DNA of 32,892 bases. It comes from Spirosoma fluviale (GTDB lineage: Bacteria; Bacteroidota; Bacteroidia; Cytophagales; Spirosomataceae). Position 1 is the first letter of the stretch. Each line of letters opens with the position of its first letter. The stretch is taken from the NCBI GenBank assembly GCA_945883625.1, contig CAMCXW010000024.1, positions 1 to 32,892 of the forward strand, read 5' to 3'. Both the position numbers and the translations under genes were made by a program. Shown here one piece after another: positions 22,396 to 31,218 of the stretch. Under the pieces are notes generated by a model. It saw only the letters and a program-made list of their open reading frames with translations, did not search any database and was not told where the DNA came from.

Positions 22396-24225
22396 TTATT
22401 TCAGTTGGCTCAGCTTCGCATACGCTCCATCCGGAATGGCAATGAGCTCTTTATGCGTTCCGCGCTCGACGATTTGTCCTTGGTCCACCACCAAAATTTG
22501 ATCGGCATGTTGGATCGTACTCAAGCGATGTGCAATCACTAAAACTGTTCGGTTTTTCATCAAATTACCTAAAGCTGCTTGGACCAATTTTTCAGATTCA
22601 TTGTCGAGCGCACTCGTCGCTTCATCCAAAATTAAAATTGGCGGATTACGCAAAACTGCACGTGCGATGGAGATCCGTTGGCGCTGCCCACCAGACAATT
22701 TAGAACCTCGATCACCAATTATAGTCGCATACCCATCCTCACTCGCTTCAATAAATTCATGGGCATTTGCAATTTGCGCGGCCGCTTGAACCTGCTCAAG
22801 CGTGGCATCTGTTCCAAAAGCAATATTATTGAAAATCGAATCATTAAATAACACGGATTCCTGCGTCACAATCCCCATGAGAGCACGTAGATCCTCCAAA
22901 GGAATTTGTTTTAATGGCACCCCGTCAACCGTAATTTGACCTGAAGTTGCATCGTAAAACCGTGGTAATAAATCGGCAAGTGTCGACTTCCCTCCGCCGG
23001 AAGCGCCAACGAGCGCGATGGTTTGGCCCTTTGGAATTTCAAACGAAACATCAGTTAAAACGAGACGGCCAGGGACATACGCAAAGCCAACGGATTCAAA
23101 ACGAATGGATTGCGTAAATGACTTAACAGGAATGACTGGGTCTTGCACCTGAATCTCCGATTCAGTATCTAAAATTTCGATGATGCGATCTGCCGAAGCG
23201 ACTCCGCGCTGAATACCCGAAAATGCATCCGCAATTACTTTGGCTGGACGCATGACCTGCGAAAACGTGGCAATAAACGCGATAAACGTAGAAGCACTTA
23301 ATTCGCCATCTCCCGAAATCACTAAGATTCCCCCGTACATCAAAATTCCTGTCACTACCAAAACCCCCAAACTCTCCGAAACTGGCGAAGTTAATTCCTG
23401 GCGAAACACCATGCGCAACAACGAATGACGGTACCGTAAATTCGTTTCTTGAAATTTCGCATCCATCACCGGTTCTGCGCGAAACGCCTTAACAACGCGC
23501 ATCGCCCCAAAAGTCTCATCCAACAAACTGATTATACCACTCAAATGCTGTTGAACCTCTCCGGCCGCACGGCGCAAGCGACGTGTAATTAACGCAATCA
23601 CGCCACCCGATAAAGGCAAAATGAGTAAAGAAAACAAAGTTAATTTCACCGACATGCTTGCCAAGAAAAAGAAGAACATAATCAAGGTGAATATCTCTTT
23701 GAACGTAGCTGTAAATGCCCGACCGATACTATTTTCAACCTCCTGCACATCAGTTGTCAAGCGCGACATTAAGTTTCCTTTCTTTTGTTCCGAGAAATAA
23801 CTCAAATCCATGCGTATGGCACGTTCGAATACCGCTTGACGCAAAGATGCGATGGTATCCGCCTCCACCGTTTTTAAGATTCGTTGCGAAAAATACCGAA
23901 AGACATTAGCTAATAAAACAGACGTTATAATCGCGCCACAGGCATATTGCAACGCGCCCAAACGGCCATAGGATACTAAAGCCCCATAAAAATAATGATT
24001 GAAAACAAATGAAAAATAACTCGGCGAGACCGAGAATTCCGGGAGCGAGCGATATAAAGCGGCTTGACTCGTAGACGCTTGGTTGAATAAAACATTCAAC
24101 AAGGGAATCAATAAGGTGAAATTCAAAATCCCAAAAAGACTGCCTAGCAGCGAAAATCCGAAATATGGAAATACATGTTTTCGGATCGAACTAGCATAAG
24201 ACAATAAGCGTAAATAAGTCTTCAA
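22396..24225 (-). CDS. msbA: MsbA-type ABC exporter (fused membrane and ATPase domains)
   Basis: The 609 residues comprise a six-helix exporter domain (about 20-330) and a nucleotide-binding domain (about 370-600). ATPase motifs: Walker A GASGGGKST (407-415), signature LSGGQRQRIS (from 510), Walker B LILDEATSAL (531-540) and the H-loop His in VIAHRLST. Homologues in Bacteroidota are usually called lipid A flippase MsbA; other half-transporters for lipids or peptides look alike. The start is a TTG at 24225: an in-frame stop lies ten codons upstream with no ATG in between, and MKTYLRLLSYASSIRKHVFP fits family N-termini. It follows the glycosyltransferase gene by 45 nt. Its place after two glycosyltransferases suggests surface lipid or glycan export. 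Confidence 0.9.
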   Translation of the reverse strand: MKTYLRLLSYASSIRKHVFPYFGFSLLGSLFGILNFTLLIPLLNVLFNQASTSQAALYRSLPEFSVSPSYFSFVFNHYFYGALVSYGRLGALQYACGAIITSVLLANVFRYFSQRILKTVEADTIASLRQAVFERAIRMDLSYFSEQKKGNLMSRLTTDVQEVENSIGRAFTATFKEIFTLIMFFFFLASMSVKLTLFSLLILPLSGGVIALITRRLRRAAGEVQQHLSGIISLLDETFGAMRVVKAFRAEPVMDAKFQETNLRYRHSLLRMVFRQELTSPVSESLGVLVVTGILMYGGILVISGDGELSASTFIAFIATFSQVMRPAKVIADAFSGIQRGVASADRIIEILDTESEIQVQDPVIPVKSFTQSIRFESVGFAYVPGRLVLTDVSFEIPKGQTIALVGASGGGKSTLADLLPRFYDATSGQITVDGVPLKQIPLEDLRALMGIVTQESVLFNDSIFNNIAFGTDATLEQVQAAAQIANAHEFIEASEDGYATIIGDRGSKLSGGQRQRISIARAVLRNPPILILDEATSALDNESEKLVQAALGNLMKNRTVLVIAHRLSTIQHADQILVVDQGQIVERGTHKELIAIPDGAYAKLSQLK

Positions 24226-24270
24226 AGGAGTTAATTCAAAATTTGAGGCAAATTACGACAATTTTCACAT

Positions 24271-25308
24271 TTACATGCGTTCGGCGAGTTTGGCATAGAC
24301 TTCTACGTAGCTGGCTGCGGCCACCGACCAATCAAATTGTTTGGACCATGCCTGAATAGCCTGTTTTTTATCATTTACCTGATAATCTTGCAAGCCTTTC
24401 GTTAGCGTTTCGCGCATCGAAGCCCCATCAAAAAGTGTAAAATAATAGGCCTCTGGTCCACCCACTTCCGGCAACGAGGTAAATTGAGACAAAAACACCG
24501 GTTTTCCGAGGTGCATGGCCTCCACCACCGGCAAGCCAAAACCTTCCGCTAAAGAGGGAAATACAAAAGCTTCACAATGCATATAAAGCGCCATTTTATC
24601 TTGCTCAGATACTGCTCCGGCAAAAATTACCCGATCTGAAACGCCCAAATCTTGCGCTTCTTGCTTGATTTTTTCCAAATAATAGGCTTGTTGGGTGATG
24701 CCCGCGATGATCAATAATCGATCATTTCCAACCAACAATTGCGGCAACACATGAAAATTCTTTTTCTCCGCAATCGTTCCAATGGTAAACAAAAAAGGAC
24801 ACCCATTTGCGATTAAAGGAAAAGGTATATCAGCCGGAATTTCAGCCAAATTACACCCATTCAGGATAACTTTTTGGGGCGTATTACCCAGCTCAAAATT
24901 CGCTTTTACATCGCGCTGCGTATATTCCGAAATAAATACGAGGTAATTAGCCCGATTTATTTTCGCTTGCAATTTCGCCTTGAATCGCTGTTTTTTAGCT
25001 TCCGATTTCCGACCATCATGCAAATAATTTAAGTCTTGAATAGTCAATACAATCGAAGCACCGGAACCTGTGGGCATGTATTCCGTATCCTGATGCGTTG
25101 CATGCCAAATGTAGGATCCGCTCACAGGCCGAAGCCACCATTTATTCCAAAAGTAAACAGGAACACGCGGACTCATTTCATCACTCGAAGTAAAAAAAGT
25201 AAGTGCAAATCGATTGGCAATTGCCTGACCTAATTGAAGACAAAAATGGTACAACCCCGTATTCGGGTATTTTAAGCGTTCGGCATCAAAAAAAACAGGA
25301 ACCTTCAC
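24271..25308 (-). CDS. Family 4-like (GT-B) glycosyltransferase
   Basis: The 345-residue protein reads as a GT-B glycosyltransferase of the GT4/mannosyl-type group. The nucleotide-sugar-binding half shows FTIGTIAEKKNFHVLPQLL and the EX7E motif in PSLAEGFGLPVVEAMHLGKP (Glu ... Glu), with a preceding SDRVIFAGAVSEQDKMALY. The start GTG at 25308 directly abuts the TAG stop of the upstream glycosyltransferase, so the two are almost certainly co-translated. The acceptor is unknown. It probably acts at the cytoplasmic face in building a lipid-linked glycan, given the neighbouring exporter. Confidence 0.9.
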   Translation of the reverse strand: MKVPVFFDAERLKYPNTGLYHFCLQLGQAIANRFALTFFTSSDEMSPRVPVYFWNKWWLRPVSGSYIWHATHQDTEYMPTGSGASIVLTIQDLNYLHDGRKSEAKKQRFKAKLQAKINRANYLVFISEYTQRDVKANFELGNTPQKVILNGCNLAEIPADIPFPLIANGCPFLFTIGTIAEKKNFHVLPQLLVGNDRLLIIAGITQQAYYLEKIKQEAQDLGVSDRVIFAGAVSEQDKMALYMHCEAFVFPSLAEGFGLPVVEAMHLGKPVFLSQFTSLPEVGGPEAYYFTLFDGASMRETLTKGLQDYQVNDKKQAIQAWSKQFDWSVAAASYVEVYAKLAERM

Positions 25309-26184
25309 CTAAATGATTTTATAGTTACAATATTCTCCGATCCGCCAGCCCGTCCAATCTTCGATTTGTTGGAGCAATTGCCGACGTAAACTCATCCGCT
25401 GACGCAAGGCTACCGGATCAAAATGAAATGGCCATTGCATGGAGTCAATTCGTTTTTGGGCCACAGCCGGATGCGTTCCATCGAAGCGTGTCAGACGCTC
25501 CGCATTGCTTAAATCAAAGGTGAAATCCTCCGGCACATGGGTTTCTAACCAGGCGTCATCGTGGTAGAATTGCTGAAAATTGCGTACCTTTTTACTCATC
25601 CCTTGTGGTGGTTTTACCCAACCATAATGATAGATGGTGGCGGGAATTAATTTGACCTGAATCTTACGCCCATTCAAACGAAAACCCTGCGCATCTCTGT
25701 AGGAATGAATGCCTTTGGCATACTTGACTACTCGAATTTCGCGTCTATACCAGCGGCGAGAAACAGCTTCATAATTATAGGACCCATAGAAATGTTTGTA
25801 GTGAAAAAGTAAGCCTTCCACCTTGGAATCAGTCGCATAGGTTTCCATGGCTTGTTGGATTGCCGACAAATCCTTTTCGTGCACACATTCATCTCCTTGG
25901 ATGTAAAAAGCCCAATCCGTGTCAGGTGAAATCGCTTGATAAGCTTTGTCGGTTTCGAGCGCAAACGTGCGCCCACCCTCGCGCTGCTGGTCATCCCAAA
26001 CGGTCTCAATGATTCGAATTTTATCGGAAGGAATCGATTGGATTAATACCAAAGTCGCATCGTCCGATTTCCCAACTGCGACCACAAATTCATCACAAAT
26101 AGGCAGAATTGAGGTGATGGCTTCAACGATCGGATAATCGTTTTGAACGGCGTTCCGAATAAATGTGAAGCCCGCGATTTTCAT
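25309..26184 (-). CDS. Family 2-like glycosyltransferase
   Basis: 291 residues with a GT-A fold N-terminus (MKIAGFTFIRNAVQNDYPIV) typical of family 2. The metal-binding DxD position reads QGDE (96-99), in WAFYIQGDECVHEKDL, which is the pattern of a subgroup of GT2 proteins that begin with KIAGFTFIRNA-like sequences. Toward the C-terminus lie a His/Tyr-rich stretch (IYHYGWVKPPQGMSKK) and a basic, aromatic tail. No membrane segments are seen. It is 1 nt from the nuoC stop and directly followed by the second glycosyltransferase. Sugar and acceptor are unknown. Confidence 0.88.
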   Translation of the reverse strand: MKIAGFTFIRNAVQNDYPIVEAITSILPICDEFVVAVGKSDDATLVLIQSIPSDKIRIIETVWDDQQREGGRTFALETDKAYQAISPDTDWAFYIQGDECVHEKDLSAIQQAMETYATDSKVEGLLFHYKHFYGSYNYEAVSRRWYRREIRVVKYAKGIHSYRDAQGFRLNGRKIQVKLIPATIYHYGWVKPPQGMSKKVRNFQQFYHDDAWLETHVPEDFTFDLSNAERLTRFDGTHPAVAQKRIDSMQWPFHFDPVALRQRMSLRRQLLQQIEDWTGWRIGEYCNYKII

Positions 26185-26185
26185 A

Positions 26186-26659
26186 TTAATATTTTACCTG
26201 AATGCCGTGATAACGTTCTTGCTCCACATAATCTTTGCGCAAGGGATGTCCTTCCCAGTCGGCAGGCAATAGAATTCGTATCAAATTCGGATGATTCACA
26301 AATTGCACGCCCACCAAATCATACGCCTCCCGCTCATGCCAGTCGGCCGTTTTCCAAATCGAACTCACGGATGGAATCTCGGCTTTATCTCTTTCTGCCA
26401 CGACCTTCAGGTGCACAGTGACGTGTTTGGGAATGGAATATAAGGTATAGATCACTTCGATTTGGCCTTGTTCAGGACCTAAGTCAATGGCCGTTACGCA
26501 TGACAATGAATCGAAATAGGTTTCTGGATGACGCCATAAGAGGTCACAAGTGGCCACGAGATCATTTGCACCAACAGTAATCTGCGCGTTTTTATCATCC
26601 CAGCTGCATTCAGCATGGGTATGTAGGCGAATCAACTCAGGTATTTCAGCTAATTGCAT
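26186..26659 (-). CDS. nuoC: NADH-quinone oxidoreductase subunit C
   Basis: 157-residue 30-kDa-type subunit of the peripheral arm of complex I. Conserved signature: [20 protein letters not shown] followed by [17 protein letters not shown]. NuoC forms the connecting module with NuoD and NuoB near the quinone site. It is separate (not fused to NuoD as in E. coli). ATG 26659 lies 14 nt inside the end of nuoB, so the two are coupled. No nuoD, nuoA or nuoE follows; a glycosyltransferase does. Confidence 0.95.
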   Translation of the reverse strand: MQLAEIPELIRLHTHAECSWDDKNAQITVGANDLVATCDLLWRHPETYFDSLSCVTAIDLGPEQGQIEVIYTLYSIPKHVTVHLKVVAERDKAEIPSVSSIWKTADWHEREAYDLVGVQFVNHPNLIRILLPADWEGHPLRKDYVEQERYHGIQVKY

Positions 26660-27158
26660 CTAGGATTCGTTGCGGAACCACGAGGGTTTCCCGGTTAATT
26701 TTTTCTTGCAATTTCAAGACACCACCTAATAGAGCTTCTGGACGCGGCGGGCAGCCAGGCACATAGACATCCACAGGAATAATGCGGTCAACTCCCTTCA
26801 CTACATGATAGCCATGTTCCCAATACGGACCACCGCAGTTGGCACATGAGCCCATCGAAATCACATAACGCGGTTCAGGCATCTGCTCGTAGAGTCGACG
26901 AATCCGATCCGCCATCTTGAATGTTACTGTTCCGGCAACAATCATCACATCAGACTGACGTGGGGAAGGTCGTGGGAAAACGCCGAAACGATCTAAATCG
27001 TAATTGGACGCAAACGCCTGCATCATCTCAATCGCGCAACATGCCAAACCAAAGCTCATCGGCCAAAGCGAACTGGCACGAGCCCAATTCAACAGGTCTT
27101 CCACTTTGCTAACGACAAAGCCCTCGGATTGCATGTGTTGATCTAAAAAACTTTTCAT
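26646..27158 (-). CDS. nuoB: NADH-quinone oxidoreductase subunit B
   Basis: 170-residue PSST-type subunit of complex I that carries the terminal iron-sulfur cluster N2. The four cluster ligands are visible: Cys40 and Cys41 ([11 protein letters not shown]), Cys105 ([11 protein letters not shown]) and Cys136 ([14 protein letters not shown]). The N-terminus is short and the protein ends with the usual amphipathic tail. ATG 27158. It is only 1 nt behind the stop of a secreted T9SS-sorted protein, an unusual neighbour for a complex I gene. nuoA, normally directly upstream, is not present. Confidence 0.96.
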   Translation of the reverse strand: MKSFLDQHMQSEGFVVSKVEDLLNWARASSLWPMSFGLACCAIEMMQAFASNYDLDRFGVFPRPSPRQSDVMIVAGTVTFKMADRIRRLYEQMPEPRYVISMGSCANCGGPYWEHGYHVVKGVDRIIPVDVYVPGCPPRPEALLGGVLKLQEKINRETLVVPQRILDAIS

Positions 27159-27159
27159 G

Positions 27160-27885
27160 TTAGCGGATGACGGTCACGGAACCGATGATTTCTGGATAGT
27201 CCTCGTCAGGCTTGATGGAATACATGTACACGCCACTTGGCAATGTTTTCCCATTTAAATATCCGTTGAAGGCTTTCATATTACCGGCTTTATTGGCTTT
27301 GGATTTATCTATTTTTTCGTAGTAATCGAAGCCTACTCGCTCAATGATGAGCTGACCCCAACGGTCAAAAATCCTTACTGTGGCAAACAAATATTGATCT
27401 AGATTTTCAATTTCGAGGTAATCATTAAGATCGTCGTCGTTGGGTGTTATCGCCTCGTAAGTCTTTACGCGAGGAAATACTTTAACGCGAACAGATGACG
27501 CTTCGCTTGCGCCTGGAGGCAAAGGACAAGGTGATTTGCTGCCGTCTGGATTAATGATGTATTGATGAACATAAAACTTCTCATCAAACAAGGAGGAGCC
27601 ATATGTATTTTTAATTACATCCAAATCGACTGCTCCAGCAAATGAATTTGTCGATTGAACAATAAATTTACTTTTTTCAGGAATAGGCTGATTCATTGGA
27701 TTTGAGGACCAAACCCAATACGAATTTGCACTTATTGAACCATTAACAACGATGGAAACCAATCGATCTGTTTGATCTGCGTATGTAATTAGTTTAGGCT
27801 CGGTGACAACATAGCAGGCTTCGAACTGCCCAAAAACAAAACCTGGTAGGTTTAACAAACAGAACAGCCAGATTAATTTTTGCAT
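27160..27885 (-). CDS. Secreted protein with T9SS type B (gliding-motility-associated) C-terminal domain
   Basis: 241 residues starting with a signal peptide ([20 protein letters not shown]). The mid-part (about 20-140) is beta-rich and may be an Ig-like or PKD-like domain. The C-terminal region of about 95 residues is the CHU_C / gliding-motility-associated domain: [33 protein letters not shown], then [13 protein letters not shown] and a terminal GSVTVIR. This marks the protein for export across the outer membrane by the type IX secretion system and surface attachment. ATG 27885 is preferred to a TTG three codons upstream. Next gene nuoB begins 1 nt after the stop. Confidence 0.9.
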   Translation of the reverse strand: MQKLIWLFCLLNLPGFVFGQFEACYVVTEPKLITYADQTDRLVSIVVNGSISANSYWVWSSNPMNQPIPEKSKFIVQSTNSFAGAVDLDVIKNTYGSSLFDEKFYVHQYIINPDGSKSPCPLPPGASEASSVRVKVFPRVKTYEAITPNDDDLNDYLEIENLDQYLFATVRIFDRWGQLIIERVGFDYYEKIDKSKANKAGNMKAFNGYLNGKTLPSGVYMYSIKPDEDYPEIIGSVTVIR

Positions 27886-27979
27886 AAGAGACAATTAAAT
27901 TGGGTCATACCTGCGAACGATTTTCGAATTCGCATCAATGGTTTTGTAAATATACCTAAATTCACAAAATTTTTGCCCC

Positions 27980-30079
27980 ATGTCTTCGACCCATTTTTTT
28001 GAAACAGATTTAGCCAACCTGCGCGGCATGACGCCCGCACGGCTACCTATGTTACAAACGGAGTTGGGGTTATTTACGTATGCCGACTTAATTCAATATT
28101 TTCCTTTTCGCTACGAAGATCGGACGATTGTCCATTCAATTGCCGAAATCAGCGATCAAATGGAGCATGCGCAATTTATTGCGCGCATTCGGTATAAAGA
28201 AAAAATAGGCAGTGGCGCACGTCAGCGGATTGTTGCCGAATGCTGTGACGCCTCCGGGTGCATTGAATTGGTTTGGTTTCAAGGAATTAAATGGTTAGAA
28301 AAATCACTGGTTTCTGGACAAGATTACCTGTTTTATGGTAAGCCAACTAGTTTCAATGGGCAATTACAGATGACCCATCCGGAGATGGAGGTGTATAAAG
28401 GTGTTCAGCATGCTGAGAAAAACTTCCAGCCCATTTATCCTTTAACTGAGAAACTCCGGAAAAAATACATTGATAGTAAAGTGATTGCCGGATTGCAGAA
28501 AAACCTGTTGAGCACGGCATTTCCCTATATCCGCGAAACGCTTCCGGCGGACATCATTCAGCAATTCAAACTGATTTCCAAGCAAGAGGCGCTTTACCAT
28601 ATTCATTTACCTCAATCTGAAAACTGGCTTCGTCAGGCACGCAGAAGACTTAAATTCGAAGAATTATTTTACAACCAATTGCGGTTGATCAAACAGAATT
28701 TGGTCCGGAAAGAAACATTTCCAGGTCAAATTTTTGCTTCCGCAGCCTTACTTACCACCTTTTATCAAGAGCACATGCCTTTTGATTTGACGGAGGCACA
28801 GAAAAAAGTGATTCGTGAAATCTTTCAAGATATGCGGTCGGGCAAACAAATGAACCGACTGCTCCAAGGGGACGTGGGCTCAGGCAAAACGATTGTTGGC
28901 TTCATTTCCATGCTACTCGCCATCGACAATGGGGCACAGGCGTGTATTATGGCGCCAACGGAGATTTTGGCAGACCAACATTACCAAGGGCTAAAGAAAT
29001 TTGCGGATTTATTGGGCATTACCATTGCCAAATTAACTGGTTCTGTGAAGAAAAAAGATCGCGTGGGGATACATGAAGGACTTGAATCTGGGGATCTGAA
29101 TATATTAGTGGGCACCCATGCCATCTTCGAAGATGTGGTCCAATTTAAAAATTTAGGCCTGTGTATTATTGATGAGCAACATCGGTTTGGTGTGGCCCAA
29201 CGGGCCAAACTTTGGGATAAAAATAAGGTGACACACCCACACGTATTGGTGATGACCGCGACTCCAATTCCAAGGACCTTAGCCATGACGCTTTATGGTG
29301 ATTTGGATGTGTCTATTATCGATGAATTGCCCGTGGGTCGTAAGCCGATTCAGACGACGCATCGTTTTGATTCGCATCGCTTGCAAGTGTTTGCGTTTAT
29401 TCAGAGTGAGTTGGATAAAGGCCGACAAGTCTACATCGTTTATCCGCTGATTGAGGAGTCTGAGAAGATGGATTTCAAGGATTTGATGGATGGGTATGAA
29501 AGTATTTCGCGGGCGTTTCCGGAGGTGCCATTGGGAATCTTGCATGGGAAAATGAAGCCGGCTGATAAGGATATTGAGATGGCGCGTTTTGTCAAACATG
29601 AGACAAAGATCATGGTGGCGACGACGGTGATTGAGGTGGGTGTGAACGTCCCGAATGCCTCTATTATGATTGTTGAAAGTGCGGAGCGCTTTGGATTATC
29701 ACAATTGCATCAGTTGCGCGGGCGGGTTGGCCGAGGTGCGGATCAAAGTTATTGCATTTTAATGACCGGATATAAGCTAGGGGTGGACACCAAAAAACGC
29801 ATCGAAACCATGGTGCGCACGAATAATGGATTTGAGATTGCGGAGGTTGATTTGCAGTTGCGTGGACCAGGGGATATTTCAGGAACGCGTCAAAGTGGGG
29901 CGATAGATTTGATGATTGCGGATTTGGCGACGGATGGGGAAATTTTAAAGGTTGCCAGAGAAACGGCGATGGCGATTTTAGCAAGTGATCCACATCTCGC
30001 ATTAGACAAGCATGTAATGATTCGGGAGCAAGTAATGCATCAACGAAAAGAGACGACGAACTGGGCTCGAATCAGCTAA
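27980..30079 (+). CDS. recG: ATP-dependent DNA helicase RecG
   Basis: Branch-migration and fork-reversal helicase for recombination and repair. The 699-residue protein has an N-terminal wedge/OB-fold domain (about 10-180) and two RecA-like helicase domains. Motifs seen: Walker A GDVGSGKT (297-304), motif Ia APTEILADQHY, DEQH box (398-401) in IIDEQHRFGVAQ, motif III MTATPIPRTLAMT, and the domain 2 motifs VATTVIEVGVNVPNAS and QLHQLRGRVGRG, followed by the RecG C-terminal LQLRGPGDISGTRQSG. It is a single gene. The second half (29300-29960) is visibly richer in G (third-position G, GAG for Glu) than the first. Confidence 0.97.
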   Translation: MSSTHFFETDLANLRGMTPARLPMLQTELGLFTYADLIQYFPFRYEDRTIVHSIAEISDQMEHAQFIARIRYKEKIGSGARQRIVAECCDASGCIELVWFQGIKWLEKSLVSGQDYLFYGKPTSFNGQLQMTHPEMEVYKGVQHAEKNFQPIYPLTEKLRKKYIDSKVIAGLQKNLLSTAFPYIRETLPADIIQQFKLISKQEALYHIHLPQSENWLRQARRRLKFEELFYNQLRLIKQNLVRKETFPGQIFASAALLTTFYQEHMPFDLTEAQKKVIREIFQDMRSGKQMNRLLQGDVGSGKTIVGFISMLLAIDNGAQACIMAPTEILADQHYQGLKKFADLLGITIAKLTGSVKKKDRVGIHEGLESGDLNILVGTHAIFEDVVQFKNLGLCIIDEQHRFGVAQRAKLWDKNKVTHPHVLVMTATPIPRTLAMTLYGDLDVSIIDELPVGRKPIQTTHRFDSHRLQVFAFIQSELDKGRQVYIVYPLIEESEKMDFKDLMDGYESISRAFPEVPLGILHGKMKPADKDIEMARFVKHETKIMVATTVIEVGVNVPNASIMIVESAERFGLSQLHQLRGRVGRGADQSYCILMTGYKLGVDTKKRIETMVRTNNGFEIAEVDLQLRGPGDISGTRQSGAIDLMIADLATDGEILKVARETAMAILASDPHLALDKHVMIREQVMHQRKETTNWARIS

Positions 30080-30085
30080 TTCCCC

Positions 30086-30124
30086 CTTACCTTTGGCAAA
30101 CCTTGGAGGATTGCCAAAGGTAGG
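30086..30124. terminator. Palindrome between convergent recG and yqgE, possible bidirectional terminator
   Basis: TACCTTTGGCAA (30088-30099) and TTGCCAAAGGTA (30111-30122) are perfect 12-bp inverted repeats around an 11-nt loop, extended by CC/GG past a bulged T. It fills the 45 nt between the two stop codons. Neither strand has a T tract after the stem, so terminator activity is uncertain, but the position points to a shared 3' end. Confidence 0.55.
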
Positions 30125-30694
30125 TTAATTGAGGGTGGGGTCGTCTGGATAAGTTGATAAAATTCGATAATTACCACCTTTTTGATAAAGCACTAATCGC
30201 CACAAGGATTCGGGCGTTTCATCGAATACATAGTCTAGCGTCGCCGGCTCCAAAATCCAGGAATCTGACTTCACCTCGCGCTCGAGCTGTCCTGCCGACC
30301 ACCCCGAATAGCCCACAAAAAACTTAATATCTTTAAATTCAATTTGCTGATTGATGATCGCCTCAATCGCCTGTTCAAAATCACCGGCCCAAAACAACCC
30401 AGGTAAAATCTCCTGACCACCTGAAATAAGATCTGGCCTGCGGTGAATGAATTGTAAAATCGTTTGGTCGACAGGGCCGCCAGTATACAAGGGAATCTCC
30501 TCCATCACCTTCTCCTCGCGAATCGAATCCAAAATCGCATCTTGCGGATGATTCAAAACTAAGCCAAACGAATGCGAAGAGGTATGCTCACACAACAAAA
30601 TCACCGTACGATGAAAAGCAGGCTCGTCCAAAAATGGTTCAGCCAGCAATAAAATCCCAGGCTTTAGATCCTCAAACGTATAATCCCTCGGCAT
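30125..30694 (-). CDS. YqgE/AlgH family protein (DUF179)
   Basis: 189-residue protein of the DUF179 family, conserved but of uncertain function (AlgH was linked to alginate regulation in Pseudomonas). Conserved segments: LKPGILLLAEPFLDEPAFHR, VILLCEHTSSHSFGLVLNHP, LYTGGPVDQTILQFIH, FVGYSGWSAGQLEREV and DSWILEPA. Length fits the family (about 185-190). A TTG eight codons upstream is in frame, but the typical start before PG.LLLA is kept at ATG 30694. It shares a 38-bp divergent gap with folK. Confidence 0.93.
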   Translation of the reverse strand: MPRDYTFEDLKPGILLLAEPFLDEPAFHRTVILLCEHTSSHSFGLVLNHPQDAILDSIREEKVMEEIPLYTGGPVDQTILQFIHRRPDLISGGQEILPGLFWAGDFEQAIEAIINQQIEFKDIKFFVGYSGWSAGQLEREVKSDSWILEPATLDYVFDETPESLWRLVLYQKGGNYRILSTYPDDPTLN

Positions 30695-30703
30695 AAAAAT
30701 GTG

Positions 30704-30711
30704 TATGTTTG
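30704..30711 (+). promoter_or_regulatory. -7 box for folK (TATGTTTG)
   Basis: Perfect TAnnTTTG on the plus strand, 21 nt before the folK ATG at 30733. No clear -33 TTG. It lies in the 38-bp region shared with divergent yqgE. Confidence 0.45.
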
Positions 30712-30732
30712 TTGGCAAATAAATTCAGCAGC

Positions 30733-31218
30733 ATGACCGCATTCCTCTCTTTGGGTGGCAATCTAGGAAATACACGGGAAATTTTTGAACAGACATACCC
30801 TTTGATTGAAAAAAAAATTGGGCAAATACTACAAAAATCGAGCTTGTATCAGACCGCCGCATGGGGAATGACGGATCAGGCCGACTTCCTGAATCAGGTA
30901 ATTGAAATTGAAACCACGCAAAATCCGAAAGAAATTTTAACGAATTTATTGGCTATAGAACTACATTTTGGTCGGGTAAGAGATATAAAATGGGGGCCGC
31001 GCAGCATTGACTTGGACCTGTTATTATTCGGGAATCAACAGGTAAATACACCGCATTTAACGGTTCCACATCCTCGGATACAAGACCGAAAATTTATCTT
31101 AATACCACTGGTTGAAATTGCCCCTAATACCCTGCATCCCATCTTAAGAAAATCAGTAAAGGAATTATTAGCACTCACCACAGACACCAGCACCGTGACG
31201 CTTATTCAGCATCTGTAA
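30733..31218 (+). CDS. folK: 2-amino-4-hydroxy-6-hydroxymethyldihydropteridine pyrophosphokinase
   Basis: HPPK of folate synthesis: transfers pyrophosphate from ATP to 6-hydroxymethyl-7,8-dihydropterin. The 161-residue product starts MTAFLSLGGNLGNTREIF and shows the HPPK signature KWGPRSIDLDLLLFG with metal-binding Asp93 and Asp95, plus TPHLTVPHPRIQDRKFILIP. Length and motif spacing match E. coli FolK (159). ATG 30733 is chosen over a TTG at 30709 because it lies just before the first beta strand and after the -7 box. Its 3' end overlaps the stop of convergent bshA by 17 bp. Confidence 0.96.
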   Translation: MTAFLSLGGNLGNTREIFEQTYPLIEKKIGQILQKSSLYQTAAWGMTDQADFLNQVIEIETTQNPKEILTNLLAIELHFGRVRDIKWGPRSIDLDLLLFGNQQVNTPHLTVPHPRIQDRKFILIPLVEIAPNTLHPILRKSVKELLALTTDTSTVTLIQHL

